This document shows positions 7,630 through 15,703 of a stretch of DNA of 64,000 bases, in pieces. Within the stretch, counting starts at the first letter, position 1. Every line of letters begins with the position of its first letter. A program made the translations under genes and the position numbers. The notes beneath the pieces were generated by a model. It saw only the letters and a program-made list of their open reading frames with translations. It was not told the origin of the DNA and did not search any database. Origin of the DNA: an uncultured Porphyromonadaceae bacterium (lineage in GTDB: Bacteria > Bacteroidota > Bacteroidia > Bacteroidales > Muribaculaceae); the NCBI GenBank assembly GCA_902495075.1, contig CABUVO010000001.1:186001-250000 (forward strand), given 5' to 3'.

Positions 7630-7665
7630 GAGCTGACAGATGTCAGACTCGTTCTCTGCGCCCCT

Positions 7666-7698
7666 CACTCGCCGGAGTAACATCCGGCGGGTGTTTTT
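7666..7698 (+). terminator. Rho-independent terminator
   Basis: CACTCGCCGGA (7666-7676) pairs with TCCGGCGGGTG (7683-7693), one G-T wobble, followed by TTTTT. Confidence 0.85.
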
Positions 7699-7731
7699 CA
7701 GGAAACCCGCAAAACATCATCCCTTCGCAAA

Positions 7732-8388
7732 ATGAACAAGGAAAAGACAAAGAAGGTCGTCCGCAAAGAATTTGAGATTAAGCCTCTCTCGGATGACTTT
7801 GTTATGCCTATAAAGGCAAAGAAAGGCAGTATCGGCTACGACCTCACAGTGCCGCGTGATATCCGTATCCCTGCACACAGCCGAGTAAAGATCCCGATGG
7901 ATTTCGCCATCAACCTCCCCAATGGCACCGAAGCCAAGATTGAGCCGCGTAGCGGTTGTTCCCTTCATGGTATGGTAGGCTACGGAGCAAAAAAGAGAAA
8001 GCTGAAATTGTTAGGCTTTATTCCGGTATGGAAGAAGTTCTACGGCCGACAGACCTTCGACGCTGATGTGATGGTCGGCAAGATAGATCCCAACTACACA
8101 GATAACGTCCATGTGCTGGTGAAGAACAACGACGTGGAGTTTACCATCAAAGCCGGAACCCGCATCGCACAGATGACGTTCTACTACACGACCTCTCCAT
8201 TCTTCCGCATTGTCGAAGAACTCTCATGTAAGAGCAGAGGCGGTGGTTTCAGCAGTTCCGGTCTATACAAGATAGAGCCTGCCCGTCAGAAGCACACCCC
8301 TGTAACAAAAGAAGATGAAGCGGTAATCGCAGAAGCCGACATCACGTCGCCCGAACCGCAATCCGCCCCATCTGTAAATAACGAATAA
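7732..8388 (+). CDS. dut: dUTPase-family protein (dUTP diphosphatase)
   Basis: Trimeric dUTPase fold: hydrolyses dUTP to dUMP and PPi, keeping uracil out of DNA and feeding dTMP synthesis. All five motifs are visible: GSIGYDLTV (motif 1), EPRSGCSLHGMVG (2), GKIDPNYTDNVHV (3), GTRIAQMTF (4) and SRGGGFSSSG (5, glycine loop). At 218 residues it is longer than usual (~150). A ~25-residue insert (KKRKLKLLGFIPVWKKFYGR region) lies between motifs 2 and 3, and a Pro/Glu/Ala-rich tail follows motif 5. The insert could change specificity toward another pyrimidine nucleotide. Terminators lie on both sides, so it may be monocistronic. Confidence 0.9.
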   Translation: MNKEKTKKVVRKEFEIKPLSDDFVMPIKAKKGSIGYDLTVPRDIRIPAHSRVKIPMDFAINLPNGTEAKIEPRSGCSLHGMVGYGAKKRKLKLLGFIPVWKKFYGRQTFDADVMVGKIDPNYTDNVHVLVKNNDVEFTIKAGTRIAQMTFYYTTSPFFRIVEELSCKSRGGGFSSSGLYKIEPARQKHTPVTKEDEAVIAEADITSPEPQSAPSVNNE

Positions 8389-8442
8389 CGACTGGTAAGG
8401 TCTTTCATTACAACACACGCATCATCTTTTCGACTTTAGGTT

Positions 8443-8494
8443 GCAACCCCATTCCATTGAACATTGCTGTTCAGTCGAATGAGGTTGCTTTGTA
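8443..8494 (+). terminator. Long hairpin, probable terminator
   Basis: GCAACC (8443-8448) pairs with GGTTGC (8483-8488). Inside it, CATTC/GAATG and TTGAACA/TGTTCA also pair. TTTG follows. Confidence 0.6.
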
Positions 8495-8547
8495 TGAACC
8501 ATTCGCCTGTGTATTACTAATTTTGGACCAAAGAACTAAAGACCAAT

Positions 8548-8811
8548 ATGAAGATAATGAAAGACAAAGTTTATCATCTCATCGCTTGTGCCGTCATCTC
8601 CTTTGCGATAGCAAGCGTAGTAGCAAATACCTGCGCTCTTGTATTCCCCTCATGTATTGCTGGCTTCCTCGGAGGTATTGCCTGCGGTGCCGGGAAGGAG
8701 TACGGGGACAGCAAGGCAAAAGGCAACTCATGGAGTTGGTCTGATATGCTGTATGACGTAATTGGTGCCGCCATCGGTTGCCTCGGCGGTCTGGTCGCAC
8801 TCTTAATCTGA
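8548..8811 (+). CDS. Small membrane protein of YfiM/DUF2279-like type, lysis region
   Basis: 87 residues. An N-terminal hydrophobic segment (approx. 8-26), a Gly-rich helix, then GKEYGDSKA...WSDMLYDVIGAAIGCLGG, the K-x-x-x-D / D-x-x-x-D-x-x-G pattern of YfiM/DUF2279-type proteins. It precedes holin and endolysin with a 6-bp gap, so it probably belongs to the lysis cassette; the exact role is unknown. A -7-like TACTAATTTTGG lies upstream near 8515. Confidence 0.6.
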   Translation: MKIMKDKVYHLIACAVISFAIASVVANTCALVFPSCIAGFLGGIACGAGKEYGDSKAKGNSWSWSDMLYDVIGAAIGCLGGLVALLI

Positions 8812-8817
8812 TCAAGA

Positions 8818-9261
8818 ATGGAACAGACCAATTATGCCGCCACCATTTTGAGCATCGTCGGAGTTACGCTGCTCGAATTTTACGAGCCACTATTGCCGTG
8901 GCTGTTATTCGCTTTTATGCTAATTCTTTCGGACCTGCGTTTTGGCATTCTCGCATCAAAGAAGCGTGGAGAAGAAATCCGTCATAGCCGTATGTGGAGG
9001 AGAACCTTCAACAAGGCAATGGATTATGTATGCTGGGTAACTCTCGCCGGATTATGTAGCCGCTCCATCGGAGTTGTCTTCGGCATACCTGTCGTTTCGA
9101 TGGGTTTGCTTATCATCATCTATGGCATCGAGATTTCGTCCTGCGTCAACAATTACTTTGTTTACAAGGGCATTAAGAAGAAATTTAATTTTTGGAAGCT
9201 CTTGAACCGCCCGGAGGTAGAGAATGCAATCGAAGAAGAAGATGTCAAATCAGAAAAGTAA
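8818..9261 (+). CDS. Phage holin family protein
   Basis: 147 residues with three to four hydrophobic segments (about 8-38, 65-80, 84-108) and a charged C-terminus (EEEDVKSEK). LLPWLLFAFMLILSDLRFG plus the basic WRRTFNKAMDYV loop match holins of the toxin-secretion/phage-lysis type found beside Bacteroides phage amidases. It should form membrane holes that release the endolysin. The endolysin gene starts 6 bp downstream. Confidence 0.75.
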   Translation: MEQTNYAATILSIVGVTLLEFYEPLLPWLLFAFMLILSDLRFGILASKKRGEEIRHSRMWRRTFNKAMDYVCWVTLAGLCSRSIGVVFGIPVVSMGLLIIIYGIEISSCVNNYFVYKGIKKKFNFWKLLNRPEVENAIEEEDVKSEK

Positions 9262-9267
9262 AATCAC

Positions 9268-9903
9268 ATGGAAAAGAAGAAATCAAGATTTGTCATACTG
9301 ATTGACAACGGTCATGGCAAGGACACCAAAGGCAAGCGAAGCCCTGTCGAGCCAGGCTATCCCCAGGGAGGCCGTCTGCTCGAATACAAGTATGCGCGAG
9401 AGATTGCATCAGCAGTGCATCGTCAGCTTGTGTCGCTTGGCTATGATGCCCGCCTACTCGTGCCGGAAACCAACGATGTGTCGTTGAAAGATAGAGCCCG
9501 CAGAGCCAACCTCGTCTGTGCAAAGGAAGGCTCCATGAATGTAATCCTCATCTCCATCCACTGCAATGCCGCCGGAAACGGTCAATGGCTCAACGCACGG
9601 GGATGGTCTGCATTCACGAGCCGAGGCACCACAAGAGCCGATGCCATCGCCAACTTCCTGTATGCCGAAGCTGAACGCCAGTTCGTCGGCCACCAAATCA
9701 GGAAGGACATGAGCGACGGTGATCCCGACTGGGAAGAAGGCTTTTATGTCCTCCGCAAGACTGTCTGCCCGGCGGTCCTTACGGAGAACTTCTTCCAAGA
9801 CAACAAGGACGATGTGGAGTATCTGCTTTCCGCAGAAGGTCGCTCCGCAATCGTCGCCACCCATGTCAATGGTATCGTCAACTATATCAACGCTCAAAAG
9901 TAA
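9268..9903 (+). CDS. N-acetylmuramoyl-L-alanine amidase, endolysin (Amidase_3)
   Basis: Zn-dependent peptidoglycan amidase that cuts the MurNAc to L-Ala bond at lysis. Zinc ligands fit the Amidase_3 pattern: H16 in IDNGHGKDT, E39 in LLEYKYA, H98 in SIHCNA, and the catalytic E173 in LTENFF. No signal peptide, as expected when a holin gives access. At 211 residues it is essentially the catalytic domain alone, with no binding domain. It lies between the holin and the spanin-like gene. Confidence 0.93.
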   Translation: MEKKKSRFVILIDNGHGKDTKGKRSPVEPGYPQGGRLLEYKYAREIASAVHRQLVSLGYDARLLVPETNDVSLKDRARRANLVCAKEGSMNVILISIHCNAAGNGQWLNARGWSAFTSRGTTRADAIANFLYAEAERQFVGHQIRKDMSDGDPDWEEGFYVLRKTVCPAVLTENFFQDNKDDVEYLLSAEGRSAIVATHVNGIVNYINAQK

Positions 9904-9909
9904 GGTGCA

Positions 9910-10455
9910 ATGAAAAAGTTCTTTTACTGGATTCTGGTAGCCTTCCTACTTGTAGCCCTCGCAGTCGAGGACTATGAGCGCAGGCACCCGGAGCCGCCCA
10001 CCCAGTCCGAGGTAGTCGATTCCATCACTACCACGGAAGTCAAGCCGGACACTGCTCCTGTCCCCAGGGACAGTGTTGTGTTACGGTATCAGTATGTAGA
10101 GATACCGTTGACACCTCCTCCCGAGGATGGCGTAGCAACGCCGAACAGCTCTGTCGTTAGGGATAGCATAACGGATGAAGTCAAGGTTGAAAAGCTCGGA
10201 AATGACAGCGTTTCAATATCCATCCCCATCACGCAGAGCCGTTACGAGACGGAGGATTACAGAGCCTATGTTAGTGGCTACAAAGCAAGATTAGATAGTA
10301 TCTTTATCACATCAAGGCAAACGGTAGTAAGAATCCGCGACCCCGCTAAAAAGAAAAGATTCTCTATCGGAATACAGGCAGGCTACGGAATGACCCCGAA
10401 AGGATTTCAGCCATATCTCGGCTTAGGGGTGTCTGTCAACCTGTTCAACTTCTGA
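9910..10455 (+). CDS. Spanin-like membrane-anchored protein, DUF6808-like
   Basis: 181 residues: an N-terminal transmembrane anchor (4-20), a Pro/Thr/Ser/Asp-rich periplasmic linker (25-90), then IPITQSRYETEDYRAYVSGY, a signature I associate with DUF6808 proteins, and a C-terminal beta segment (SIGIQAGYGMTPKGF ... GVSVNLF). Its place right after holin and amidase fits an Rz/spanin role in disrupting the outer membrane. That role is inference from context. Confidence 0.65.
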   Translation: MKKFFYWILVAFLLVALAVEDYERRHPEPPTQSEVVDSITTTEVKPDTAPVPRDSVVLRYQYVEIPLTPPPEDGVATPNSSVVRDSITDEVKVEKLGNDSVSISIPITQSRYETEDYRAYVSGYKARLDSIFITSRQTVVRIRDPAKKKRFSIGIQAGYGMTPKGFQPYLGLGVSVNLFNF

Positions 10456-10504
10456 AAAGGTAAAAAAGATTGTTTATACATCTTCTTTGAATTTAAGGTT
10501 CGAC

Positions 10505-10542
10505 GACGTGTTGCCTGTGAGGGTAGCACGTCATTGTTTTTG
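10505..10542 (+). terminator. Terminator of the lysis operon
   Basis: GACGTGTTGCC (10505-10515) pairs with GGGTAGCACGTC (10521-10532), with one bulge and wobbles, followed by ATTGTTTTT. Confidence 0.75.
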
Positions 10543-10560
10543 CCTCATTCCAACGGCATA

Positions 10561-10704
10561 AGTTAGCAAAAGTTAAACTTGCGATAGCTCTGAAATTTTA
10601 AGCGTAATGCTCTTAAAATAAATGAGTTATGATTTTCGCATATCATATATAATGGCTAACTTTACATCGTAAAAATAAAACATAACCCCTTAAAGATTAA
10701 GAAG
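10561..10704 (+). promoter_or_regulatory. Phage promoter module, copy 2, with upstream palindrome
   Basis: AAGTTAAACTT palindrome at 10570-10580, CTTGCGATAGCTC at 10578-10590, AAAATAAATGAG from 10615, TTTTCGC at 10633-10639, TAACTTTAC at 10657-10665, then CATAACCCCTTAAAG to the ATG at 10705. Nearly identical over ~140 bp to copy 6 (21434-21578). Confidence 0.8.
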
Positions 10705-10890
10705 ATGGAAAAGCAAAACGCACTCCAATTTGTGAAAGCAAGACTTGAAAGCTCACTCGACCTTTATGGATGGAGTGAGATAGATAGTATTCAATGCCAA
10801 ACATACATATCCATCCTTAACGAGTGTATGGATGATGAAAGTCGCAAAGAGTTTTACAAGCATCTCGCAGACAAATATAAAAAATCGTAA
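10705..10890 (+). CDS. Small phage protein, unknown function
   Basis: 61 residues, helical and acidic (MEKQNALQFVKARLESSLDL). First gene behind promoter copy 2. Not recognised. Confidence 0.6.
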   Translation: MEKQNALQFVKARLESSLDLYGWSEIDSIQCQTYISILNECMDDESRKEFYKHLADKYKKS

Positions 10891-10910
10891 CCCAGTAACG
10901 ATCGAAGAAG

Positions 10911-11192
10911 ATGGAAAAGTCAGAAATCCTCCAAAAGATAGAAGCTCTGAAAGCAGTGCTCAAAAATGCCGATGACCTCATCTATGAACTTCACGGGGTC
11001 GTGCTTGAAAAAGCATTTGAATCAAGAGAAGCAATGTTTGGATGCCTGGATAAAGGCAAGGACATAGACAAAGCCGAATACTCCAGTGTATGCCAGGAGA
11101 ACGCTTACTATGAGAACATGGTCAGCAGACTGGAGAACGCTGCACATCAGCTCTCGACAGGAGTGATTGAGAACATAGAGAAGATCAAATAA
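10911..11192 (+). CDS. Small coiled-coil protein, unknown function
   Basis: 93 residues, almost wholly helical, with heptad-like Leu/Ile (EILQKIEALKAVLKNADDLI; MVSRLENAAHQL). It follows the previous gene by 20 bp with an AGAAG ribosome site. Not recognised. Confidence 0.6.
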   Translation: MEKSEILQKIEALKAVLKNADDLIYELHGVVLEKAFESREAMFGCLDKGKDIDKAEYSSVCQENAYYENMVSRLENAAHQLSTGVIENIEKIK

Positions 11193-11219
11193 AGTTTAAC
11201 CTCACAAAAGTCAAAGAAG

Positions 11220-11954
11220 ATGAACAAGTTTAATGCCCCCTCGTATCAGAGAAAAGTCACCAACCACAAGAACCGCCGTAACGCAGTCATAGCTGCCCTC
11301 ACATCCTACATTCAGGATGTTGTCAAGGAGAACGGCATCATCACCTTCCCGGAGCCGAAGAAGTTCCGTATGAGCCACGATGAAGTAGTGGCTCTCCACT
11401 GGGGCAAATGCCCGAAGCCCTATCTTGAAGGCGAGACCTACGATGAAGGAGTAGTCCTCGAACTCTCAATCCCAAAAGTCTCGCGTGGCTTCCTGCCGTC
11501 TGCCTCACCTCTCTCATCTACCAAGATGTCGGAACTGATGGAGGTAGCGGTAGCCATCGAAGAACTTACTCACTCTCCGGCACCTCTCGACGACCTCGCC
11601 AAAGAAGTAGAAACCCTCGGAGCAATCTATCAGAAGGAGTCTTCGGAAATTATTGCATGGATAACCGAAGCGACCGTAGAGATGAAGGAGGTTCGCTTCT
11701 CGGAACCTCTGTCGATTCCGGCACTCTTTCCCGGTGCCCCAATCCTGGCGATTAAGTATGCACTTGCCAAAGCATCCAATGGAAGCAAGGAAAAGGTGGA
11801 GCAGGTGTGCCTGATGGTAGAATCCGAGAACAAGCTCATCGGTAAGTTTGAGAAGAAGGTACCCCTGGCTATCTGCCGGAAGAACCTCGCCGCCCTTCTG
11901 CAACTCGCAAAGGAGATGGATAAGGCAATATCAGTTGAACCAGTAGAAAAGTAA
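11220..11954 (+). CDS. Phage protein of 244 residues, unknown function
   Basis: Start set by the AAAAGTCAAAGAAG leader before the ATG at 11220. A basic N-terminus (SYQRKVTNHKNRRNAV), a Pro-rich centre, then a long helical C-terminal half. No motif recognised. Composition matches neighbouring phage genes. Confidence 0.7.
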   Translation: MNKFNAPSYQRKVTNHKNRRNAVIAALTSYIQDVVKENGIITFPEPKKFRMSHDEVVALHWGKCPKPYLEGETYDEGVVLELSIPKVSRGFLPSASPLSSTKMSELMEVAVAIEELTHSPAPLDDLAKEVETLGAIYQKESSEIIAWITEATVEMKEVRFSEPLSIPALFPGAPILAIKYALAKASNGSKEKVEQVCLMVESENKLIGKFEKKVPLAICRKNLAALLQLAKEMDKAISVEPVEK

Positions 11955-11959
11955 GAACT

Positions 11960-12436
11960 ATGGCAAAGAAAGAGCAATGCAAGGAATGTAAGTTCTGTTC
12001 GATGATGTCTCACGATCTTGGAGTTGGTAGGCTCCATGTATTCTGCGAATATCAGGAAAGGTCACTCACGCCCGATGGAAGCGAGTGTGATGACTTCGAG
12101 CAAAAGAAGTATGAAGATTCCTGTTGGAATGCCGATGGCTCATTAAAAACGGAATGTTACTGGAAGCTCAGACAGCAGGTAACTATCGGCTCGTGCTTCA
12201 TGTCAAGCTATGAGAACTCCTACGGTTTAGACCCCCATAGAGTAAGTGATTTCTTTGAAGCCTATGAGCTATTCATAGATGCGAGGATACTCGACAACCA
12301 CGGAGATAAAGAATGGGACCGGAACTATGACCCACTGTTCGAGAAGTACGATACAGAAGCCACATTGTTGGAGTTCTTGAACAATGACCCGGAACGCCGA
12401 CTTACAAAAGAGATGTTGCGCGGTTACACATCATAG
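11960..12436 (+). CDS. Cys-rich phage protein, unknown function
   Basis: 158 residues. The N-terminus has CKECKFC (7-13), then C33 and C42, a likely metal site; an acidic C-terminal helical domain follows (DFFEAYELFIDAR). It starts 5 bp after the previous gene. Not recognised. Confidence 0.65.
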   Translation: MAKKEQCKECKFCSMMSHDLGVGRLHVFCEYQERSLTPDGSECDDFEQKKYEDSCWNADGSLKTECYWKLRQQVTIGSCFMSSYENSYGLDPHRVSDFFEAYELFIDARILDNHGDKEWDRNYDPLFEKYDTEATLLEFLNNDPERRLTKEMLRGYTS

Positions 12437-12554
12437 CCCGGAATTGATAACGTCGTCAACCGTTTCTCCCTGAGCTATGCAAGGTCGAGCCTTACCAATC
12501 TATCAATTATGTTAATAAGTCGCAATCTCAACAGGTAAAATATATTATCATAGT

Positions 12555-12587
12555 ATTGTATGAATGATAAGTATTTGCTAACTTTGT
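12555..12587 (+). promoter_or_regulatory. Promoter of the modification-type cassette
   Basis: ATTGTAT at 12555 and TAACTTTGT at 12579-12587 (24 bp apart), in an AT-rich 170-bp gap before the PIG-L gene. The -7 element is closer to the host consensus TAnnTTTG than the main phage module. Confidence 0.55.
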
Positions 12588-12606
12588 AGCATCAATTAGA
12601 ATCACG

Positions 12607-13263
12607 ATGACACAGCAACGGAAAAGAATACTTGTAATCGCTCCCCATGCCGATGACGAAGTTCTCGGCTGTGGCGGCTACCTCCTTCATCAGAAACAGG
12701 AGGGAGCAGACATAACCATCGTAGTCGGCACCATCGGCGGCATCGCCATGAACCAGGACAAGGAAACAAGGCTCGCCGAGTTCAACGCAGTATGCGACTG
12801 CCTCGGAGCGCAGCGCACGGTATTGTTTTTCGGCAAGGATGCTCTGATGGATACGATACCATCCTACGACATCATCTCGCAGCTTGACAAAATCATAGAT
12901 GCGTTTCGTCCCGATGAAATATTCATCAACTATCGCTCGCACCATCAGGACCACATGAAGATGTATGATTGCGCTCTCGCTTCATGTCGTGGTCGTGAAG
13001 GCTATTCACCCAAGACGGTAGTGCTGTATGAGTATCCGTTTATCATAAGCAAGATGGAAAGTGTCGGAGGCGGCAATATGTTCCACGACATCACTGACTG
13101 CATTGATGAGAAAGTCGGTCTGTTTATGCTCTATGGCTCACAGGTTCGCAAAGCACCATCTCCGCTCAATGAGGACGGCATACGTCAGCTTGCGAAGTTA
13201 AGAGGTATGGAATGTGGCACAGAGTATGCCGAGAAGTTCTACATTCAAAAGATGGTACGATGA
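12607..13263 (+). CDS. PIG-L / LmbE family deacetylase
   Basis: Zn-dependent de-N-acetylase fold. APHADDEVLGCGG gives the AHPDDE-type motif with H14, D16 and D17, and HHQDH (112-116) supplies the third metal ligand. At 218 residues it is a complete single domain. Family members remove acetyl from GlcNAc-type sugars or other N-acyl groups. It is the first gene of a coupled cassette, its stop overlapping the next start (ATGA at 13260). Together with the glycosyltransferase-like gene it could trim a sugar placed on DNA or on a small molecule; that is inference. Confidence 0.88.
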   Translation: MTQQRKRILVIAPHADDEVLGCGGYLLHQKQEGADITIVVGTIGGIAMNQDKETRLAEFNAVCDCLGAQRTVLFFGKDALMDTIPSYDIISQLDKIIDAFRPDEIFINYRSHHQDHMKMYDCALASCRGREGYSPKTVVLYEYPFIISKMESVGGGNMFHDITDCIDEKVGLFMLYGSQVRKAPSPLNEDGIRQLAKLRGMECGTEYAEKFYIQKMVR

Positions 13264-14183
13264 AAGCAAAGGAGTATATCGTATTCGAGGCTGGTAGCAG
13301 AGCTGGACTGTCTGCCGAGCTGTTCTTCCGTGCGTGGAGAAAGCAGAATGGATGGGATGACGGACATGGCGACGTGCTGTATCTCGCAGATTCAGACCCA
13401 ACCTATTGCAGTGTTCCCAGTCAAAACGAGAACATTGTCCGTATCTCCGAACAGGAAGCCGTTAACCTCATTCAATCGGGGGAGGATGTAGTAGTCTTTC
13501 CTGGTGATGAGTTGACACGCCAGTTAAACCCGGTTGTCAGGAACGCTGTTCAGGATGATGACTATGCAAGAGTGTCGCCATTGTGGTATGACAAGGCTCA
13601 TGTGAACAATGTCCTCGCAGAGTTGGTTAGCTTAGATCAATGCAAAATCCGCATCCCCCTCACTTTCGGTTTGACGGACGCTTTCATTAAGCCGAACAAA
13701 GCATCCGCAGGCTCCAAAGGACTGGAGTTGAAAGGAGATGTTTGTGTGTCGCAGATAATAGACATCCACAGGGAGTTTGTTGCCGATGTTCTCTATGATG
13801 GTAACTATGTCAATGTTTTCCCTCGTGAAGTCAAGCTCCGTTCCGGCTATGACAAGATGATTAGTCTGTTGCCTCCATTATCTCGCATATCAAGAGAAGT
13901 CAGAAAGTTTGTCGAATGTGTGTCCTCGCAGGTAGAGCTGTTTGCTCCCGGCATCTTTCATATCCAACTCGCCGAAGATACCAACGGGGATTTGTTCTAC
14001 ATCGAAGCCTCGCGCCGCATCTCCGGCACATCCCTTGTTAACCTTGCCAACGGTTTCAATCCGTTCTGCTTCATGAATAGAGTAAAGACCGATGTCATTG
14101 TTACTCGGTTTGAGGATGGCAAGTGGTTCAGATATGAAGATTTTGTCCTTGACATTGAAAATGAAATACGCTGCATAGTATGA
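13260..14183 (+). CDS. ATP-grasp ligase-like protein
   Basis: 307 residues from the ATGA overlap at 13260. ATP-grasp features: KPNKASAGSKGL as the nucleotide-binding Lys/Gly loop, VCVSQIIDIHREFVADVLYD as the following strand-helix pair, FPREVKLRSGYDK, and the metal-binding end HIQLAEDTNGDLFYIEASRR with SGTS. Family members join a carboxylate to an amine or thiol via acyl phosphate, as in carbamoyl-phosphate synthase and peptide ligases. Substrate unknown. Coupled to the PIG-L gene and to the ParB-like gene by 4-bp overlaps, so a common pathway is likely. Confidence 0.82.
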   Translation: MKAKEYIVFEAGSRAGLSAELFFRAWRKQNGWDDGHGDVLYLADSDPTYCSVPSQNENIVRISEQEAVNLIQSGEDVVVFPGDELTRQLNPVVRNAVQDDDYARVSPLWYDKAHVNNVLAELVSLDQCKIRIPLTFGLTDAFIKPNKASAGSKGLELKGDVCVSQIIDIHREFVADVLYDGNYVNVFPREVKLRSGYDKMISLLPPLSRISREVRKFVECVSSQVELFAPGIFHIQLAEDTNGDLFYIEASRRISGTSLVNLANGFNPFCFMNRVKTDVIVTRFEDGKWFRYEDFVLDIENEIRCIV

Positions 14184-14845
14184 ACGAAGAAAACAACGCT
14201 CCCATCGTAGAAGGCTCCGAAAAGCCTGAACGCAGAATCGAAGTGTGCGACCTCCCCATTTCGGAGTTGAAGGTCATCATGGATAATCCTCGCACCATAT
14301 CCGCAAAGAAGAAGCAGGAATTACAAGAAAGCCTCGATATGCTCGGCGATTTCGGTATTATCGTCATAGACGAGAACAACGACATCATATCCGGGCACCA
14401 GCGTGTAGAGGCGTTGAAGGTGCTTCGCGGGGAAGATGAGATAGTCCACTGCAAGCGTCTCATCGGCTATTCAGAGCCGGAGAAGAAGGCAATCTCCATC
14501 AAGGCTAACACTCATTCCGGCGACTGGGATTTAAGCAAGCTCGCCGACTTTACAGCCAATCTCGAAATCAACCTCGGACTTGACATCCCGACCGCCCTCG
14601 ACCCTCACAACGACACGAAGATTAAGGACATGGAGCTGATTCATTATGAGAAGTATGATTTTGTCCTCATCGCCTGTCGTAACGAACTTGATTACCAGAA
14701 CCTCATCCGTACACTCGGCATTGAAGGCAAGAAGGTTGTTGTCTGCAAGACCAAGAGTGGAGAGAGGAAGATCAAGGCTCGTGCCATCTGGTATGACCAA
14801 ATGAAGTGTAAGATTCAAGACGGCGACGATGTTGCCTCCATCTAA
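14180..14845 (+). CDS. ParB/Srx-fold nuclease-like protein
   Basis: 221 residues. The N-terminal ParB-like domain shows ISELKVIMDNPRTISAKK, then FGIIVIDENNDIISGHQRVE, the IISGHxR core. It has no HTH of a chromosome-partition ParB. The C-terminal part (from ~150) is a separate alpha/beta segment ending KARAIWYDQM. Stand-alone ParB-like domains are common in phage cassettes with DNA methylases or base-modifying enzymes. Overlaps the ATP-grasp gene by 4 bp. Confidence 0.82.
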   Translation: MNEENNAPIVEGSEKPERRIEVCDLPISELKVIMDNPRTISAKKKQELQESLDMLGDFGIIVIDENNDIISGHQRVEALKVLRGEDEIVHCKRLIGYSEPEKKAISIKANTHSGDWDLSKLADFTANLEINLGLDIPTALDPHNDTKIKDMELIHYEKYDFVLIACRNELDYQNLIRTLGIEGKKVVVCKTKSGERKIKARAIWYDQMKCKIQDGDDVASI

Positions 14846-14848
14846 CCT

Positions 14849-15598
14849 ATGGAACAGGAAGTAACCCTCGGAATATATGTGATGTCGTATCAGCGAGCCG
14901 ACAAGATAAAGACCTGGCACGTTCTGAACGACTGCACCTATGTAGTCAGAGCCTCTGAGGAACAGGAATACCGCAGAGCCGGAGTTGACAAGCTGCTCGT
15001 TATTCCCGAAGGAAGCACCTTGAAATGCGGCGATGAAGTCTGCTCGTTCATGACCACATTTTGGTGGATCATTGAGAACACGCCAGAGGATGTTATCTGC
15101 ATACTCGACGATGATATATCAACCTTCAAGTATCGGCTCAATGATGCCGTTGACATCATCAAAGACCTCAAGAACGGCAAGGACATCATAGAAGATGAGA
15201 TTGTGCGCATAGCACAGCTTGTAGTTGACCTCGGACTCGGTATCGGGTGCGACCAGGCAGACGAGCGACTGTATAACTACACGCAGGAGTTTCAGGTTAA
15301 AGGTATGGCGGGAGCAATGCGTATCATCAACAAGCCGTGCCTGAAAGCCAAGTACAACCGTCAGGACCCGGCGACCTCTGATATTGATATGATATATCAG
15401 GAGTTGCTTGCCAATCGCATCATCTTACAGCCACGATATTTCCATGCCTCAACCCCAACGGTCGGCACGAATAAAGGTGGCATCGGCAAAGATTCAGTTA
15501 TGATACGAAATTTTGTCCTCGCCATGAAGAATAAATGGGGGCGTTATTATGACTACAATTTTAAGAAAGGACAGGCGAAAATCAACATCAACAGATGA
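14849..15598 (+). CDS. Glycosyltransferase-like protein, TAGT-like (TET-associated GT) by motif
   Basis: 249 residues. LGIYVMSYQRADKIKTW, VVRASEEQEYRRAG and VICILDDDISTF follow the order seen in GT-A enzymes of the TET/JBP-associated family (strand plus S-Y-x-R, a V-x-x-x-E-x-x-x-Y segment, then a D-D-D metal motif). Later AGAMRIINKP and SDIDMIYQELL fit the acceptor half. No TET/JBP oxygenase is in this window. If it is a TAGT, the acceptor would be an oxidised pyrimidine in DNA. Assignment is from motif memory, moderately sure. Confidence 0.65.
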   Translation: MEQEVTLGIYVMSYQRADKIKTWHVLNDCTYVVRASEEQEYRRAGVDKLLVIPEGSTLKCGDEVCSFMTTFWWIIENTPEDVICILDDDISTFKYRLNDAVDIIKDLKNGKDIIEDEIVRIAQLVVDLGLGIGCDQADERLYNYTQEFQVKGMAGAMRIINKPCLKAKYNRQDPATSDIDMIYQELLANRIILQPRYFHASTPTVGTNKGGIGKDSVMIRNFVLAMKNKWGRYYDYNFKKGQAKININR

Positions 15599-15633
15599 TG
15601 TAAATGTATAAGTTATAATTAGTTAATGGCTTG

Positions 15634-15688
15634 AAAATAAATGCTTTATGGCTTTCGCATTCCATAACTAATGATTAACTTTACAGAG
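15634..15688 (+). promoter_or_regulatory. Phage promoter module, copy 3
   Basis: GAAAATAAATGC, CTTTCGC at 15652-15658, TAACTTTAC at 15676-15684. The dyad around the -33 box reads TATGG...CCATA here versus TATGAT...ATCATA in copies 2 and 6. Confidence 0.75.
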
Positions 15689-15703
15689 TAAAACATAAAA
15701 GAA

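Noticed and set aside
10456..10704. Riboswitch in long leaders
   Set aside because: No known riboswitch core recognised in any leader; the conserved parts are promoter and ribosome-site sequences.
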